Assembly (NCBI GenBank): GCA_963665075.1
Contig: OY762063.1
Coordinates: 186,001 to 250,000 of the forward strand
Reading direction: 5' to 3'
Length of the DNA stretch: 64,000 nucleotides
Source of the DNA: JAPULR01 sp963665075
GTDB taxonomy: Bacteria; Chloroflexota; Dehalococcoidia; Lucifugimonadales; GCA-2712585
Made by a program: the position numbers and the translations under genes. This document shows positions 54,069 to 61,864 of the stretch, in pieces (the stretch's first letter is position 1; every line of letters starts with the position of its first letter). The notes beneath the pieces were generated by a model. The model was not told the origin of the DNA. It ran no database searches and saw nothing but the letters and a program-made list of their open reading frames with translations.

Positions 54069-54094
54069 GCCGCCGGGCTTTCGGGCCCGGCGGC
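54069..54094 (+). promoter_or_regulatory. Strong intercistronic hairpin
   Basis: A perfect 10-bp GC stem (arms GCCGCCGGGC / GCCCGGCGGC, loop of 6) between the DUF1800 and NHL genes. Without a T tract it is more likely an RNA-stability or processing element than a terminator. Confidence 0.55.
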
Positions 54095-54136
54095 GCGACC
54101 AAAGTTCATCCAACAGAAAATAAGAAGGAGGTTGTC

Positions 54137-55144
54137 ATGGCGCTAATCCAGACCATCGGAGACCGCACCTACACCTATAGCCACTGCGTGGGCAGTCTCT
54201 TCGCCTTCACCGCCCCCTCGGACATGGTGCTCGGGCCCGACGGCGTCGCCTACGTGGTGAGCCGCGGCGGAGACCCCGGATACCCGCTGGGCGGCAGGCA
54301 GAAGTGGAGCAAGTGGGACCTTTCGGAGGACGTGAAGATTGTGGAGGCCGCCGGCCAGGGCACCGCCGAGGGCGACCTGATGTGGCCCTCCGGCATCGAC
54401 GTAGGCCCCGACGGCAACGTCTACATCACCGACGAGTACATGAACCACGTGAACGTCTTCTCCGACGACGGGGACTTCATGGGCACGTGGGGAACGTCCG
54501 GCTCAGGCGAGGGCCAGATGGACGGACCCACGGGCATCCGCTTCGACGCCGACGGCAACGTGTACGTGGCGGAGAGCAAGAACAACCGCGTCCAGAAGTT
54601 CACTTCTGGCGGCGAATACCTGAGCGGCTGGGGCTGCGGCGGCGACGACGCCGGCCAGTTCAACATGCCCTACGGCCTGCACATCGACAGCGACGGAAAC
54701 GTCTTCGTGGCGGACTGGGGCAACGACCGCGTCCAGAAGTTCACGGCGGACGGGGAGTTTCTGCTGGAAATGGGCGGTTCCGGCGCCGAAATCGGCCAGC
54801 TGCAGCGTCCGACGAGCATGGCTACGGACTCGGACGGGGACGTTTACGTGTGCGACTGGGGCAACAACCGGGTGCAGGCGTTCGACGAAACCGGCGACAT
54901 CCTCATGGCCTTCTACGGGGACGCGCGGGAGCTTTCCAAGTCGGCGGAGGTCTTCATCGCCGCCAACTCGGACTTCGTGAAGGCGCGACGAAGGGCGGAC
55001 ACTTCCAAGGAGTGGGCGTTCAGACGTCCTTCCGCCGTCGCCGTCAACGACCAGAACCAGATACTCATAATCGAGTCCATAAGCGGTCGCATCCAGATCT
55101 ACCAGAAGGAAGACGACTACCTGGACCCGCAGTTTAACCTGTAG
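54137..55144 (+). CDS. NHL-repeat beta-propeller protein
   Basis: A 335-residue protein with at least five NHL-type repeats of about 45-48 residues, each with a core like DVGPDGNVYITDEYMNHV, FDADGNVYVAESKNNRVQKF, IDSDGNVFVADWGNDRVQKF and TDSDGDVYVCDWGNNRVQAF. It folds as a beta-propeller, probably for binding or a lyase-like activity. No signal peptide is seen. AAGGAGG precedes the ATG. It shares a transcript with the DUF1800 gene and ends at a strong terminator. Confidence 0.92.
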   Translation: MALIQTIGDRTYTYSHCVGSLFAFTAPSDMVLGPDGVAYVVSRGGDPGYPLGGRQKWSKWDLSEDVKIVEAAGQGTAEGDLMWPSGIDVGPDGNVYITDEYMNHVNVFSDDGDFMGTWGTSGSGEGQMDGPTGIRFDADGNVYVAESKNNRVQKFTSGGEYLSGWGCGGDDAGQFNMPYGLHIDSDGNVFVADWGNDRVQKFTADGEFLLEMGGSGAEIGQLQRPTSMATDSDGDVYVCDWGNNRVQAFDETGDILMAFYGDARELSKSAEVFIAANSDFVKARRRADTSKEWAFRRPSAVAVNDQNQILIIESISGRIQIYQKEDDYLDPQFNL

Positions 55145-55181
55145 CCGTCCGTTACCGAGCGATTACAACGCAGATAGAGAA

Positions 55182-55219
55182 GGGGAGGGTTGCGTCATTG
55201 CAGCCCTCCCCGGTTTTTT
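55182..55219 (+). terminator. Rho-independent terminator after the NHL gene
   Basis: A 12-bp stem (GGGGAGGGTTGC with GCAGCCCTCCCC, one G-T pair, 6-base loop) followed by GGTTTTTTG. It is the clearest terminator in the window. Confidence 0.88.
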
Positions 55220-55249
55220 GTTGAGAGGGCGAGTTCCCGTAGTTTGATA

Positions 55250-55650
55250 CCTTTGCATAACTGCCAAGTGCGCCATTCGCCCACTTGGATCACCCCCATC
55301 CCCGTATCAAGTACGGGGCAGGCTCTAACCTTCCCCCATCAAGGGTGAAGGGATTAAATTGGATTCCCAGGCTCGACCCATCGACAAGCTCAGGGTGAGC
55401 GGGAATGGAAGGGCAACCACAAGGGTTGCCTCTACGGATTGGGGGGCGTAGGGGGCGATGGATTCCCGCCTGCGCGGGAATGACGAAGGGGGTTGCGGGA
55501 ATGATGGGGGTATGTAAGCGGCAAGGGAGAAGATGGATTCCCGCCTGCGCGGGAATGACGAAGGGGGTTGCGGGAATGATGGGGGTATGTAAGCGGCAAG
55601 GGAGAAGATGGATTCCCGCCTTCGCGGGAATGACGGTTATGCAAAGGTCT
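55250..55650. repeat. Repeat cluster: family B/C fragments and a 75-bp tandem repeat of family A
   Basis: No gene. A family B element interrupted by CGTATCAAGTACGGGGCAGG (about 55290-55345) and a worn family C are followed by a 75-bp unit starting at about 55457, 55532 and 55607. Each unit has a family A palindrome, a degraded half copy and GGGGGTATGTAAGCGGCAAGG. The last copy is partial and ends with GCAAAGGTCTCC. Confidence 0.85.
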
Positions 55651-55665
55651 CCATAGTTTAGGTGT

Positions 55666-55674
55666 TGGTATAAT
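55666..55674 (+). promoter_or_regulatory. Extended -10 promoter of the CopG-type antitoxin gene
   Basis: TGGTATAAT, a consensus -10 box with the TGn extension, 60 bases before the ATG. No clear -35 box. Confidence 0.5.
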
Positions 55675-55734
55675 ATACACGACGGTTATCCCAAGTCGGA
55701 AGGCGACCGGAGACTATCGCAGGGGGCTGCTGGA

Positions 55735-56010
55735 ATGAAGTACGAATTGGACGATGAAGAACGATACATTCTGGACAGGTTCGAACGAGGGACGCTGACT
55801 TCAGTCCCGGACGTGAAGCAGGCGATGGAGTCAGCCCGGAAGTCGGCCCGCGCCACCTTCAAGAAGACGCGGCGCGTGAACCTGCGGATGACGGAGCGCG
55901 ATTTCAATCTTGCCCACGCCAGGGCGAGAGAAGAAGGGTTGCCGTATCAGACCCTGCTCTCCAGCGTTATACACAAATACCTGACCGGGCGGTTGACGGA
56001 GAAGAGATAA
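55735..56010 (+). CDS. CopG/ribbon-helix-helix antitoxin, no partner seen
   Basis: A 91-residue protein with an N-terminal YELDDEERYILDRFERG segment and a C-terminal ribbon-helix-helix-like region TRRVNLRMTERDFNLAHARAREEGLPYQTLLSSVIHKYLTGRL, typical of the CopG antitoxin group of type II systems. No toxin-sized gene adjoins it on either strand; the flanks are repeats. It may be an orphan regulator or the remains of a pair. Confidence 0.75.
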   Translation: MKYELDDEERYILDRFERGTLTSVPDVKQAMESARKSARATFKKTRRVNLRMTERDFNLAHARAREEGLPYQTLLSSVIHKYLTGRLTEKR

Positions 56011-56401
56011 ACCCTTCATGGCGGCGTATTCTCTCCTCAGAACGCCGTGTTGGACAAAAGAAAAGGGCGCGATTGAAAGGTAGGGGCCGGTTTGAAACCA
56101 GCCCCTACGGTGAGCCGGGGGAGTCACCCCCATCGTAGTCTTCCCCCATGATGGAGACTTTTGCATAACCCTCTCTTCGCCCCAACATTCTGTCCAAGAA
56201 GCAACGCATTTATACCTAAGCAGCCCCGCCCCTGGATTCCCGTTTTCACGGGAATGACGGGGAGGTGGCGGGAATGGCGAAGGGGAATGTGGGAATTCTG
56301 AGCGGAGGGGGTAGGGTTAGGGGTGTGGCGCGGAGGGGGTAGGGGTAGGGGCTGGTTTGAAACCGGCCCCTACGACGTCATTCTGAGCGTCGGCGAAGGA
56401 T
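56011..56401. repeat. Intergenic repeats, including family D inverted repeats
   Basis: No gene. Two copies of a 29-base inverted repeat (arms starting GTAGGGGC and ending GCCCCTAC around GGTTTGAAACC) lie at 56080-56108 and 56345-56373. The A/G variation falls at mirrored positions (GCCGG..CCAGC in one, GCTGG..CCGGC in the other). A family B remnant (about 56123-56160) and a family A variant with arms ATTCCCGT / ACGGGAAT (about 56236) are also present. Confidence 0.8.
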
Positions 56402-57436
56402 CTAGGGGCGTGGGGCGGTGGGGTAGAGGGGGTTGGCCAGGGAAATCTCGCCCCACATCACCAGGTCTCCCCGTCGGGAGAGGGCGTCCGCCTGCGCCGT
56501 CGGCTCCACCGTCACGCCCACCCACTGGTACTCCGCCATCGCCCTTTCCGGCGAAATCATCACCTGTCCCCAGCCCAACTCGTCAATCGTCAGCACCGCC
56601 ACCAGATACTCCTGCTCGCCCCCTCGCAGCCAGACGTTGTACTGGTGGTTCCGTGGAGGCGCGTGAAGTCCGGTGGCGACGAAGACGCACCAACGCTGGT
56701 CAAGATTCATCATCAGATTGCCCTGAACCCCGCCGGTGTCCGACTGCATCGTCACCACCCGCGTGTCGGGCAGCGTGAGCATATATACGATGGACTGCTG
56801 GGTGCGCAGCACGTTCATCATCTCCTTGCCGCTGTCGGCCAGCGCGTCCACCTGCTCGTAGAGAGCCTCGCTGCCGGAGACCAGCTCGTCTACGTCGGCG
56901 TTCACCTCGGAGCTTTCCTGGTGCAGCTGTGAAACCTGCTCCCCCATCTGGCTGTTGTGATGCATCAGGCTGTTTAGTTCGTCGGAGAGGGCGCCGTTGT
57001 GCTGCTGAAGGTCCGAAACCTGTTGAGTGAGCGCGATATTCGCATCCTTCAGATTATCCATCTGGCCGGAGGTGCGGAGGGTGAAGGCCAGCACGCCGCC
57101 CAGCAGCAGCAGCGCCATGAGGGCGCCGGCGTAGACGAAGGCGCCGATTATGGACAGGGGGCGACGTCGGAAACGGCTTGGGGGCCTTTCCGGCGACGGT
57201 TCGGCGGCTGACTCGTCGGAGGCTATTCGCTTCTTGAGGCCGGCCAGCACTCTACGGCGAGGCGTCTCCTGCTTCACGGCCAGGGACAGGGTGGCGGCCA
57301 CGTCTCGCTGGATTCGCGTCTGGCCTGAGCACCAGGCGCACTCGTCCAGGTGCCGCTCCACCGCCTGCTCGTCCTCAAGGTCGAGGGCGTCCAGGGCGTA
57401 GGCGGCAATCAGGGCTTCGAAGTCCTTGCAGTTCAT
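56402..57436 (-). CDS. Transmembrane anti-sigma factor with zinc motif and RskA-like domain
   Basis: A 344-residue partner of the upstream ECF sigma gene. The N-terminal zinc-binding anti-sigma domain has the HxxxCxxC motif (ERHLDECAWCSG). A basic linker leads to one transmembrane helix (about 98-118). Outside the membrane lies a coiled coil of about 90 residues (NLKDANIALTQQVSDLQQHNGALSDELNSLM and on), then a C-terminal anti-sigma-K/RskA-like domain (NLDQRWCVFVATGLHAPPRNHQYNVWL). It overlaps the sigma stop by 4 bases (ATGA). Expected to hold the sigma factor at the membrane until a signal releases it. Confidence 0.9.
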   Translation of the reverse strand: MNCKDFEALIAAYALDALDLEDEQAVERHLDECAWCSGQTRIQRDVAATLSLAVKQETPRRRVLAGLKKRIASDESAAEPSPERPPSRFRRRPLSIIGAFVYAGALMALLLLGGVLAFTLRTSGQMDNLKDANIALTQQVSDLQQHNGALSDELNSLMHHNSQMGEQVSQLHQESSEVNADVDELVSGSEALYEQVDALADSGKEMMNVLRTQQSIVYMLTLPDTRVVTMQSDTGGVQGNLMMNLDQRWCVFVATGLHAPPRNHQYNVWLRGGEQEYLVAVLTIDELGWGQVMISPERAMAEYQWVGVTVEPTAQADALSRRGDLVMWGEISLANPLYPTAPRP

Positions 57437-58014
57437 GGACTCAGCGCCGCCTCGTTCTTGAAGATTGCTCGTAGCTTCTGCATTCCAAGTCTGATTCGGG
57501 TTTTCACCGTGCCCAGGGGACTGTCGAGAATTTCGGCAATCTCCGACTGGGAGTATCCCTGGAAGTATGACATGAGGATAACTGTCCTCTGAGCCTCCGG
57601 TATGGTCTGGAGGGCCTTGGCGATTTCCTGCCGCTCGATGCGCTTGAAAGCCTCGTCCTCCGTGCGAACCTGGTAGAGCTTCTCCATGCTCACCATCTCC
57701 TGCGCCATCCTGTCCATGCCGGCCCTGGCCCGCTTGGCGGCGCGCGTGTGGTCTATGACCCGGTGGTGGGCGATGCTCATCAGCCATCCCTTGGGAGATC
57801 CGCGGGCGGCCTTGAAGGTGCCGGCCTTCTGCCAGACGGCGAGAAACACGTCCTGCGTAATCTCCTCGGCGATGGCTTCGTCCTTGAGCATATACCTGGC
57901 CAGAGAGAACACCTGGGTTGAATACTTTTCGTAAAAGCGCTCCAAAGCGTCCTTGTCACCATAGGCGATAAGGTTCAGGAGATTCTCGTCCCCCAGGCTC
58001 TCATACTTTCCCAT
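57433..58014 (-). CDS. ECF RNA polymerase sigma factor (SigK-like)
   Basis: A 193-residue extracytoplasmic-function sigma factor. Region 2 (ALERFYEKYSTQVFSLARYMLKDEAIAEEITQDVFLAVW) and region 4 (ALQTIPEAQRTVILMSYFQGYSQSEIAEILDSPLGTVKTRIRLGMQKL) are complete. The start is ATG 58014; a TTG directly before it is possible. The first gene of a two-gene unit with its anti-sigma factor. The target promoters are not identifiable here. Confidence 0.96.
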   Translation of the reverse strand: MGKYESLGDENLLNLIAYGDKDALERFYEKYSTQVFSLARYMLKDEAIAEEITQDVFLAVWQKAGTFKAARGSPKGWLMSIAHHRVIDHTRAAKRARAGMDRMAQEMVSMEKLYQVRTEDEAFKRIERQEIAKALQTIPEAQRTVILMSYFQGYSQSEIAEILDSPLGTVKTRIRLGMQKLRAIFKNEAALSP

Positions 58015-58096
58015 CAACGCCCGCCTTCCCGGGAGATGGCAACCGCCTTTCCAATTCTAATACGCAGAACTTTCCCCTTTCGGATTCAAGGCCGCT

Positions 58097-58936
58097 TCAG
58101 TTCATGGAAGCGAGGTTATCCCACAGGTTTTTGATCTGGGCGCGCACGGAGTCCGCGTCGTCGGCCACGGGATTCATGTCAAGGTACGTCTCCAGGTCTT
58201 CGATGGCCTTGGAGTAGCTGTGAGTTCTGTAGAACATCCAGGCCCGCTCCTTCAGGTTGCTGCCCATGTACGGATCCAGCAGGGCTACCCTGTCCGCCGC
58301 GGCGATGGCCTGATTGTAGTCCCGCCTTCTGACGTGCATCATCTTGAGGTTGGACAGCAGATTGACCAGCAGCTGCCTCTTGGTGCAGGGTTTGAAGAAC
58401 TCCTCGGATAGGTATATCTCGTGGCCGAAGTCGTCTGCCGTTAGCTTACCACACTCTTCCCTGGTCATGATTTCACTGTGATGGTGGGGGTCGATGTAGA
58501 TGTCCTCGCCCTGGTTCGGCGTTCGCATGACGAGGCGGTTTGGAAGGTCGATGATTTCGAAGAACATCCCCAGCCTGGCGCCCACCTCCATGTAGACCAG
58601 CGAAAGGGCGATGGGCATCCCCCTTTTCGTGGAAAGCACCTGGTCCAGGTACAGGTTGCGAGGGTTGAAACTGTCCTCAACGTCGTCGGAATACCCCTGC
58701 GTCTCTCCCAGATAGGAGCCGAGGGCCCTGAGTTTGGCGGGCATGTCCATCGAGGGATTCAGCCGCTCGCGGGCCTCCTCCGCCAGGTTGTCCAGCATAG
58801 TAGTAGACTCCTCTACGTCCACCTCCGGGGAGTCCTCGGCGGCGATGTAGAGCGCGCCCTTGGCCAGGTCGAAGTCGCGTTGGGAAGGTTTCACCAGGTT
58901 GGCAAAGAGTTCACGGTAAACTTGTTTCGTGTCCAT
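58097..58936 (-). CDS. SirB1-type transglutaminase-like protein with TPR
   Basis: A 279-residue protein with a SirB1 N-terminal transglutaminase-like domain (about 40-190) containing DSFNPRNLYLDQVLSTKRGMPIALSLVYMEVGARLG and DIYIDPHHHSEIMTREEC. A TPR region follows (about 190-270, AADRVALLDPYMGSNLKERAWMFYRTHSYSKAIEDLETYL). The usual catalytic cysteine of transglutaminases is not evident in the GMPIALS segment, as is common in this group. TAAGGAG precedes the ATG. Molecular function unknown. Confidence 0.88.
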   Translation of the reverse strand: MDTKQVYRELFANLVKPSQRDFDLAKGALYIAAEDSPEVDVEESTTMLDNLAEEARERLNPSMDMPAKLRALGSYLGETQGYSDDVEDSFNPRNLYLDQVLSTKRGMPIALSLVYMEVGARLGMFFEIIDLPNRLVMRTPNQGEDIYIDPHHHSEIMTREECGKLTADDFGHEIYLSEEFFKPCTKRQLLVNLLSNLKMMHVRRRDYNQAIAAADRVALLDPYMGSNLKERAWMFYRTHSYSKAIEDLETYLDMNPVADDADSVRAQIKNLWDNLASMN

Positions 58937-59398
58937 TCTGCTCCTTAATTGTTAAGAAATGTTGAAGAAATTGCACAAGTAGGCTTGCAACGAGGGTTGA
59001 AGGGATGCGCCGCCTGAATCAGGCGGGATGAGAGGACGCCGGCGCTCCTGAACAGGAGGGCCTACGCCTGATTGAAACAGGGTCTAAGCGCCCCGTGTGT
59101 TGAAGGTCATCGCGCTCTCACGCCTCGTCATTCCCGTGGAAACGGGAATCCAGGCGGGATGGAGAGTGGACTCCCGCTTTCGCGGGAGAAAGGAGTGGGG
59201 GATGCCTTCGTGGGTGTGGAAAAATCATTGGTAGAGAATACTAAGGGCCTCAGAAGGGCAATTCAATGCCAGAAATTGCGGCTTTTTGCGGATATTCTTC
59301 ACGCCAAAATTAAGCGATAGAGACGGCTTTTCTTTCATAATTCGGGCTTATGTGAAGCCTTTAGCTACCAATTCGGCGTTTTCAATTCCTTGATTACG
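58937..59398. repeat. Intergenic region with one inverted and one normal palindrome
   Basis: No convincing gene. A family A palindrome at about 59129-59148 (arms ATTCCCGT / ACGGGAAT, loop GGAA) is in the opposite orientation to all other copies in the window, preceded by CGTC and followed by CCAGG. An A-like palindrome CTCCCGCTTTCGCGGGAG follows at about 59170. The rest is AT-richer and unique. Confidence 0.65.
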
Positions 59399-59427
59399 TT
59401 GACATGGAAGGAACGGCTGGATATTCT
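59399..59427 (+). promoter_or_regulatory. Promoter of the RdhA-like gene
   Basis: TTGACA (59399-59404) and TATTCT (59422-59427) with a 17-base spacer; predicted start near 59434, about 34 bases before the ATG. Confidence 0.6.
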
Positions 59428-59467
59428 GGGGAGAGATTGCGAAGGCCACCCAACGAAGGAGAATGCA

Positions 59468-60763
59468 ATGAAGAAGCGGATAAGTCACGTCCTGAAACGA
59501 CCCGGACTGAAAAACGGCGATCCGTCCATTGAGATTCCTGTGGCGGAGGACCTGGCAACCACTCCCGGCATCCGCCAGACGCCGAAGGACGTGGACTTCT
59601 ATTCGCGGTCGTATCCGCTGGAAAGTCAGAGCATCACCAACACCGCCGACTCCGAATGGGCGTGGACGGTGTACCCGGAGGAGGAGCAGGAGGGCCACCG
59701 CGAGCACGTGCGTCTTTCCAAGGAAGTGGTGAAGATTTCCGGCGTGTACGGGGAGATCGAGCCGACGGTGGAGCCGTCGCCGAGCAAGGACGTGACGGCG
59801 GGGATAAAGGCGAAGGCTCGCGACCTGGGCTTCGGCGAGGTGGGCATCACCCGCTATGACCGCCGCTACACCTTTAAGTACAAGAAGCGCTGGATTAAGT
59901 TCGAGCACGCCGTCTGCCTGGCCTTCGAGCAGGACTACGAGCGGACGCAAGCCATCCCCAGCATGTTCGCCGAGACGACCCACTTCGGCACGTACCGCAC
60001 CATGAGCCAGGCGGGTTTGATTCTCGCCGACTACATCCGCGGCCTGGGCTACCACGCGCAGGTGCACAGCCCCGCCGACAACAGCGCCGTCTACATCCCC
60101 ATGTTCGTGCAGGCGGGTCTGGGTCAACTGGGGGCGAATGGGCAGCTGCTTTCGCCCCACTTCGGCTCCCGCGCCCGGCTGATGATAATCACCACCGACG
60201 CCAAGATCACTTACGACAAGCCCCTCGACTACGGCATCCACAAGTTCTGCGAAATCTGCCAGGTGTGCGTCAACCGTTGCCCCGGTCGCGCCCTGATTCG
60301 CGACAAAGTCTGGTGGCGCGGCGTGCAGAAGCACAAGCTGGTCTATGACCGGTGCCGGCCGGTAATGGCGCGGTACTCCGGCTGCGGCGTGTGCATGAAG
60401 GTCTGCCCCGTGCAGAAGTACGGCATGAAGCCCGTGATGGAGCACTACGTGGAGACCGGCGAGGTGCTGGGGAAGGGCACCCACGAGCTTGAGGGTTACA
60501 GCGTCGAGGGGAAGGGTTACTTCGGGCCGGGAGAGCTTCCCCACTTCAACCACGAGTTCTTCGACATCCCCCACGGGCGGTCGGAGGATATGCTGTTCGA
60601 GGAGTTCAAGACGAAGCTGAACAATCACGAGATACCGGACGGGCCGGCGGGGGACGAGGTTTTGAGGGAGTTCAAGAAGGAAGTGGAGGAGATTGTGGCG
60701 AAGCCGGTGGACGACGCGATGGCGCTGCTGCCCCAGAAGGAACAGACGCAGACGGCGATGTAG
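59468..60763 (+). CDS. Reductive-dehalogenase-like 4Fe-4S protein without export signal
   Basis: A 431-residue protein resembling the cobamide-dependent RdhA/QueG superfamily. The cobalamin-binding region includes PADNSAVYIPMFVQAGLGQLGANGQLLSPHFGSRARLMIITTD. Two iron-sulfur clusters are encoded by CEICQVCVNRCP (CxxCxxCxxxCP) and by a distant Cys followed by CGVCMKVCP. It has no twin-arginine signal and no neighbouring rdhB anchor gene, so it is probably cytoplasmic and not respiratory. No fused NADPH-reductase domain is present. AAGGAG sets the ATG at 59468. The substrate is unknown; dehalogenation is only one possibility. Confidence 0.82.
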   Translation: MKKRISHVLKRPGLKNGDPSIEIPVAEDLATTPGIRQTPKDVDFYSRSYPLESQSITNTADSEWAWTVYPEEEQEGHREHVRLSKEVVKISGVYGEIEPTVEPSPSKDVTAGIKAKARDLGFGEVGITRYDRRYTFKYKKRWIKFEHAVCLAFEQDYERTQAIPSMFAETTHFGTYRTMSQAGLILADYIRGLGYHAQVHSPADNSAVYIPMFVQAGLGQLGANGQLLSPHFGSRARLMIITTDAKITYDKPLDYGIHKFCEICQVCVNRCPGRALIRDKVWWRGVQKHKLVYDRCRPVMARYSGCGVCMKVCPVQKYGMKPVMEHYVETGEVLGKGTHELEGYSVEGKGYFGPGELPHFNHEFFDIPHGRSEDMLFEEFKTKLNNHEIPDGPAGDEVLREFKKEVEEIVAKPVDDAMALLPQKEQTQTAM

Positions 60764-60775
60764 GATTGGTGCAGG

Positions 60776-61018
60776 CTACGGGTCGGGCTGCCAGCCGGGG
60801 GGCAGGGAATCCCAACTGTCCCTGAGCCAGGCCCAGGCGGGGGAGTAGCGGATGGAGTCCATCTCCTCGTCGGTGAAGCCCCAGGTCGCCAACGCGCCCT
60901 CCGGGTCGGCGGCTATCTCCTCCCGCAGCTTCTCGTCGTTGGAGATGCGGTCGATGAAGACGTTGAAGGCCCCGTCCAGATTCTCCCTGGAAATCCCCTG
61001 CCCAACAATTTCGGACAC
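60776..61018 (-). CDS. Nif11/Os1348-like small protein with Trp-rich tail
   Basis: An 80-residue protein starting at GTG with AAGGAGGG 6 bases upstream. Residues about 12-57 look like the helical Nif11/NHLP-type or LigA-like leader domain: LDGAFNVFIDRISNDEKLREEIAADPEGALATWGFTDEEMDSIRYS. The last 22 residues hold four tryptophans (AWAWLRDSWDSLPPGWQPDP). In other systems such leaders precede ribosomally made modified peptides, but no maturation enzyme (YcaO, radical SAM, LanM) is seen nearby. It could equally be a small subunit-like protein. Convergent with the RdhA-like gene, 12 bases away. Confidence 0.65.
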   Translation of the reverse strand: MSEIVGQGISRENLDGAFNVFIDRISNDEKLREEIAADPEGALATWGFTDEEMDSIRYSPAWAWLRDSWDSLPPGWQPDP

Positions 61019-61035
61019 TTCAACCCTCCTTGCTG

Positions 61036-61518
61036 CTACCTGGTCGGCGCGCCTTGTTCCCTCGCGGCAAACGCGCTTAGGTACTCGTAGGCTTCGTCCG
61101 CAGTCTCATTGTTGATTTTCTGGTCAACCTGGATGTTGGTGCTGTTAGCAATGTTAATCTTGATTTGCTTGAACAGATTGACGCGCGATTGGGACGCGCC
61201 GCGATACCACAACTCCTGAAGCTCATACGATAGATGCCTGTACGATGCAGTCGCTAGCCGTGCGTTGGCTGCTTTGGCTGAGAATTCCCATATCACTGTA
61301 GCCAGCACCAGGGCGCCGGCCAGTAGAATCATCAGCGCGGAGACCATGTTAGGGATGTTGTCTGCCAACAAGGCTATTGCCGCTGCTACTACGGAGGATA
61401 TGGTCAGATACGTTGCCCATATGTAGTACTTGTTGAATTTGTTGGCAACCCGCTCAAAGTACCTCATCAGTCGTTCGGCTTCGTATAGTTCCCTCCATAT
61501 CTGGTCGCTGACACTCAT
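61036..61518 (-). CDS. Two-helix membrane protein, possibly SLATT-like
   Basis: A 160-residue protein with a short amphipathic N-terminus (IWRELYEAERLMRYFERVANKFNKYY), two transmembrane helices (about 33-54 and 58-82) and a long cytoplasmic helical tail (AKAANARLATASYRHLSYELQELWYRG and on). This order resembles the SLATT domain of membrane effectors in nucleotide-signalling conflict systems, but no nucleotidyltransferase or other partner is nearby, so the call is tentative. Start at 61518 follows GAGGTG. It is 17 bases upstream of the Nif11-like gene and probably co-transcribed with it. Confidence 0.6.
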   Translation of the reverse strand: MSVSDQIWRELYEAERLMRYFERVANKFNKYYIWATYLTISSVVAAAIALLADNIPNMVSALMILLAGALVLATVIWEFSAKAANARLATASYRHLSYELQELWYRGASQSRVNLFKQIKINIANSTNIQVDQKINNETADEAYEYLSAFAAREQGAPTR

Positions 61519-61864
61519 AACTGCACCTCTACTGACCCAACGGTTAATCCAACTATAGCACATCAACGTCGAGGTGGTCTTGGAGGTGATGGAGGGGCCG
61601 GGCGTGGTGGCGGCGGAAATGCGGAATTTTCTCGCCGCTCGGTGGGTTGTTGCGGTCCGGGTCCCTTGTTTGTCACGACGCGACCTCGTTTCATCCATTG
61701 CCTTCCTTCTGCCATTGGAATCCTGAGTATATACAATTATTCAACTTAATTGCGCGACATACCGAGATTCTTTTCTACGCCCTCTCATTCCTTTGGAAGT
61801 TGACACTGAATCCCTACGCTATATTATGTCTAGGGTAGGACGAAACTCAGGCCGGAGGTGAAGG
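61519..61864. other. Divergent intergenic region with no gene
   Basis: 346 bases between the membrane protein and the ThDP enzyme. No repeat family and no convincing frame. It is AT-richer in its right half, where the promoter of the ThDP enzyme lies. Confidence 0.5.
61800..61827 (+). promoter_or_regulatory. Promoter of the ThDP-dependent enzyme gene
   Basis: TTGACA (61800-61805) and TATTAT (61822-61827), 16-base spacer. GGAGGTG lies just before the ATG at 61865. Confidence 0.6.

Noticed and set aside
52478..54109. A 543-codon minus-strand frame opposite the DUF1800 gene
   Set aside because: Antisense shadow of a recognised family with a good ribosome-binding site.
59072..59320. An 82-codon frame between the SirB1-like and RdhA-like genes
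   Set aside because: Its first half is a translated palindromic repeat and the rest has no ribosome-binding site or recognisable family.
61820..61835. TATATTATGTCTAGG resembling half of a dif site
   Set aside because: Only the TTATGT core matches; the other arm is absent, and the bases are better explained as the -10 region of the ThDP gene promoter.
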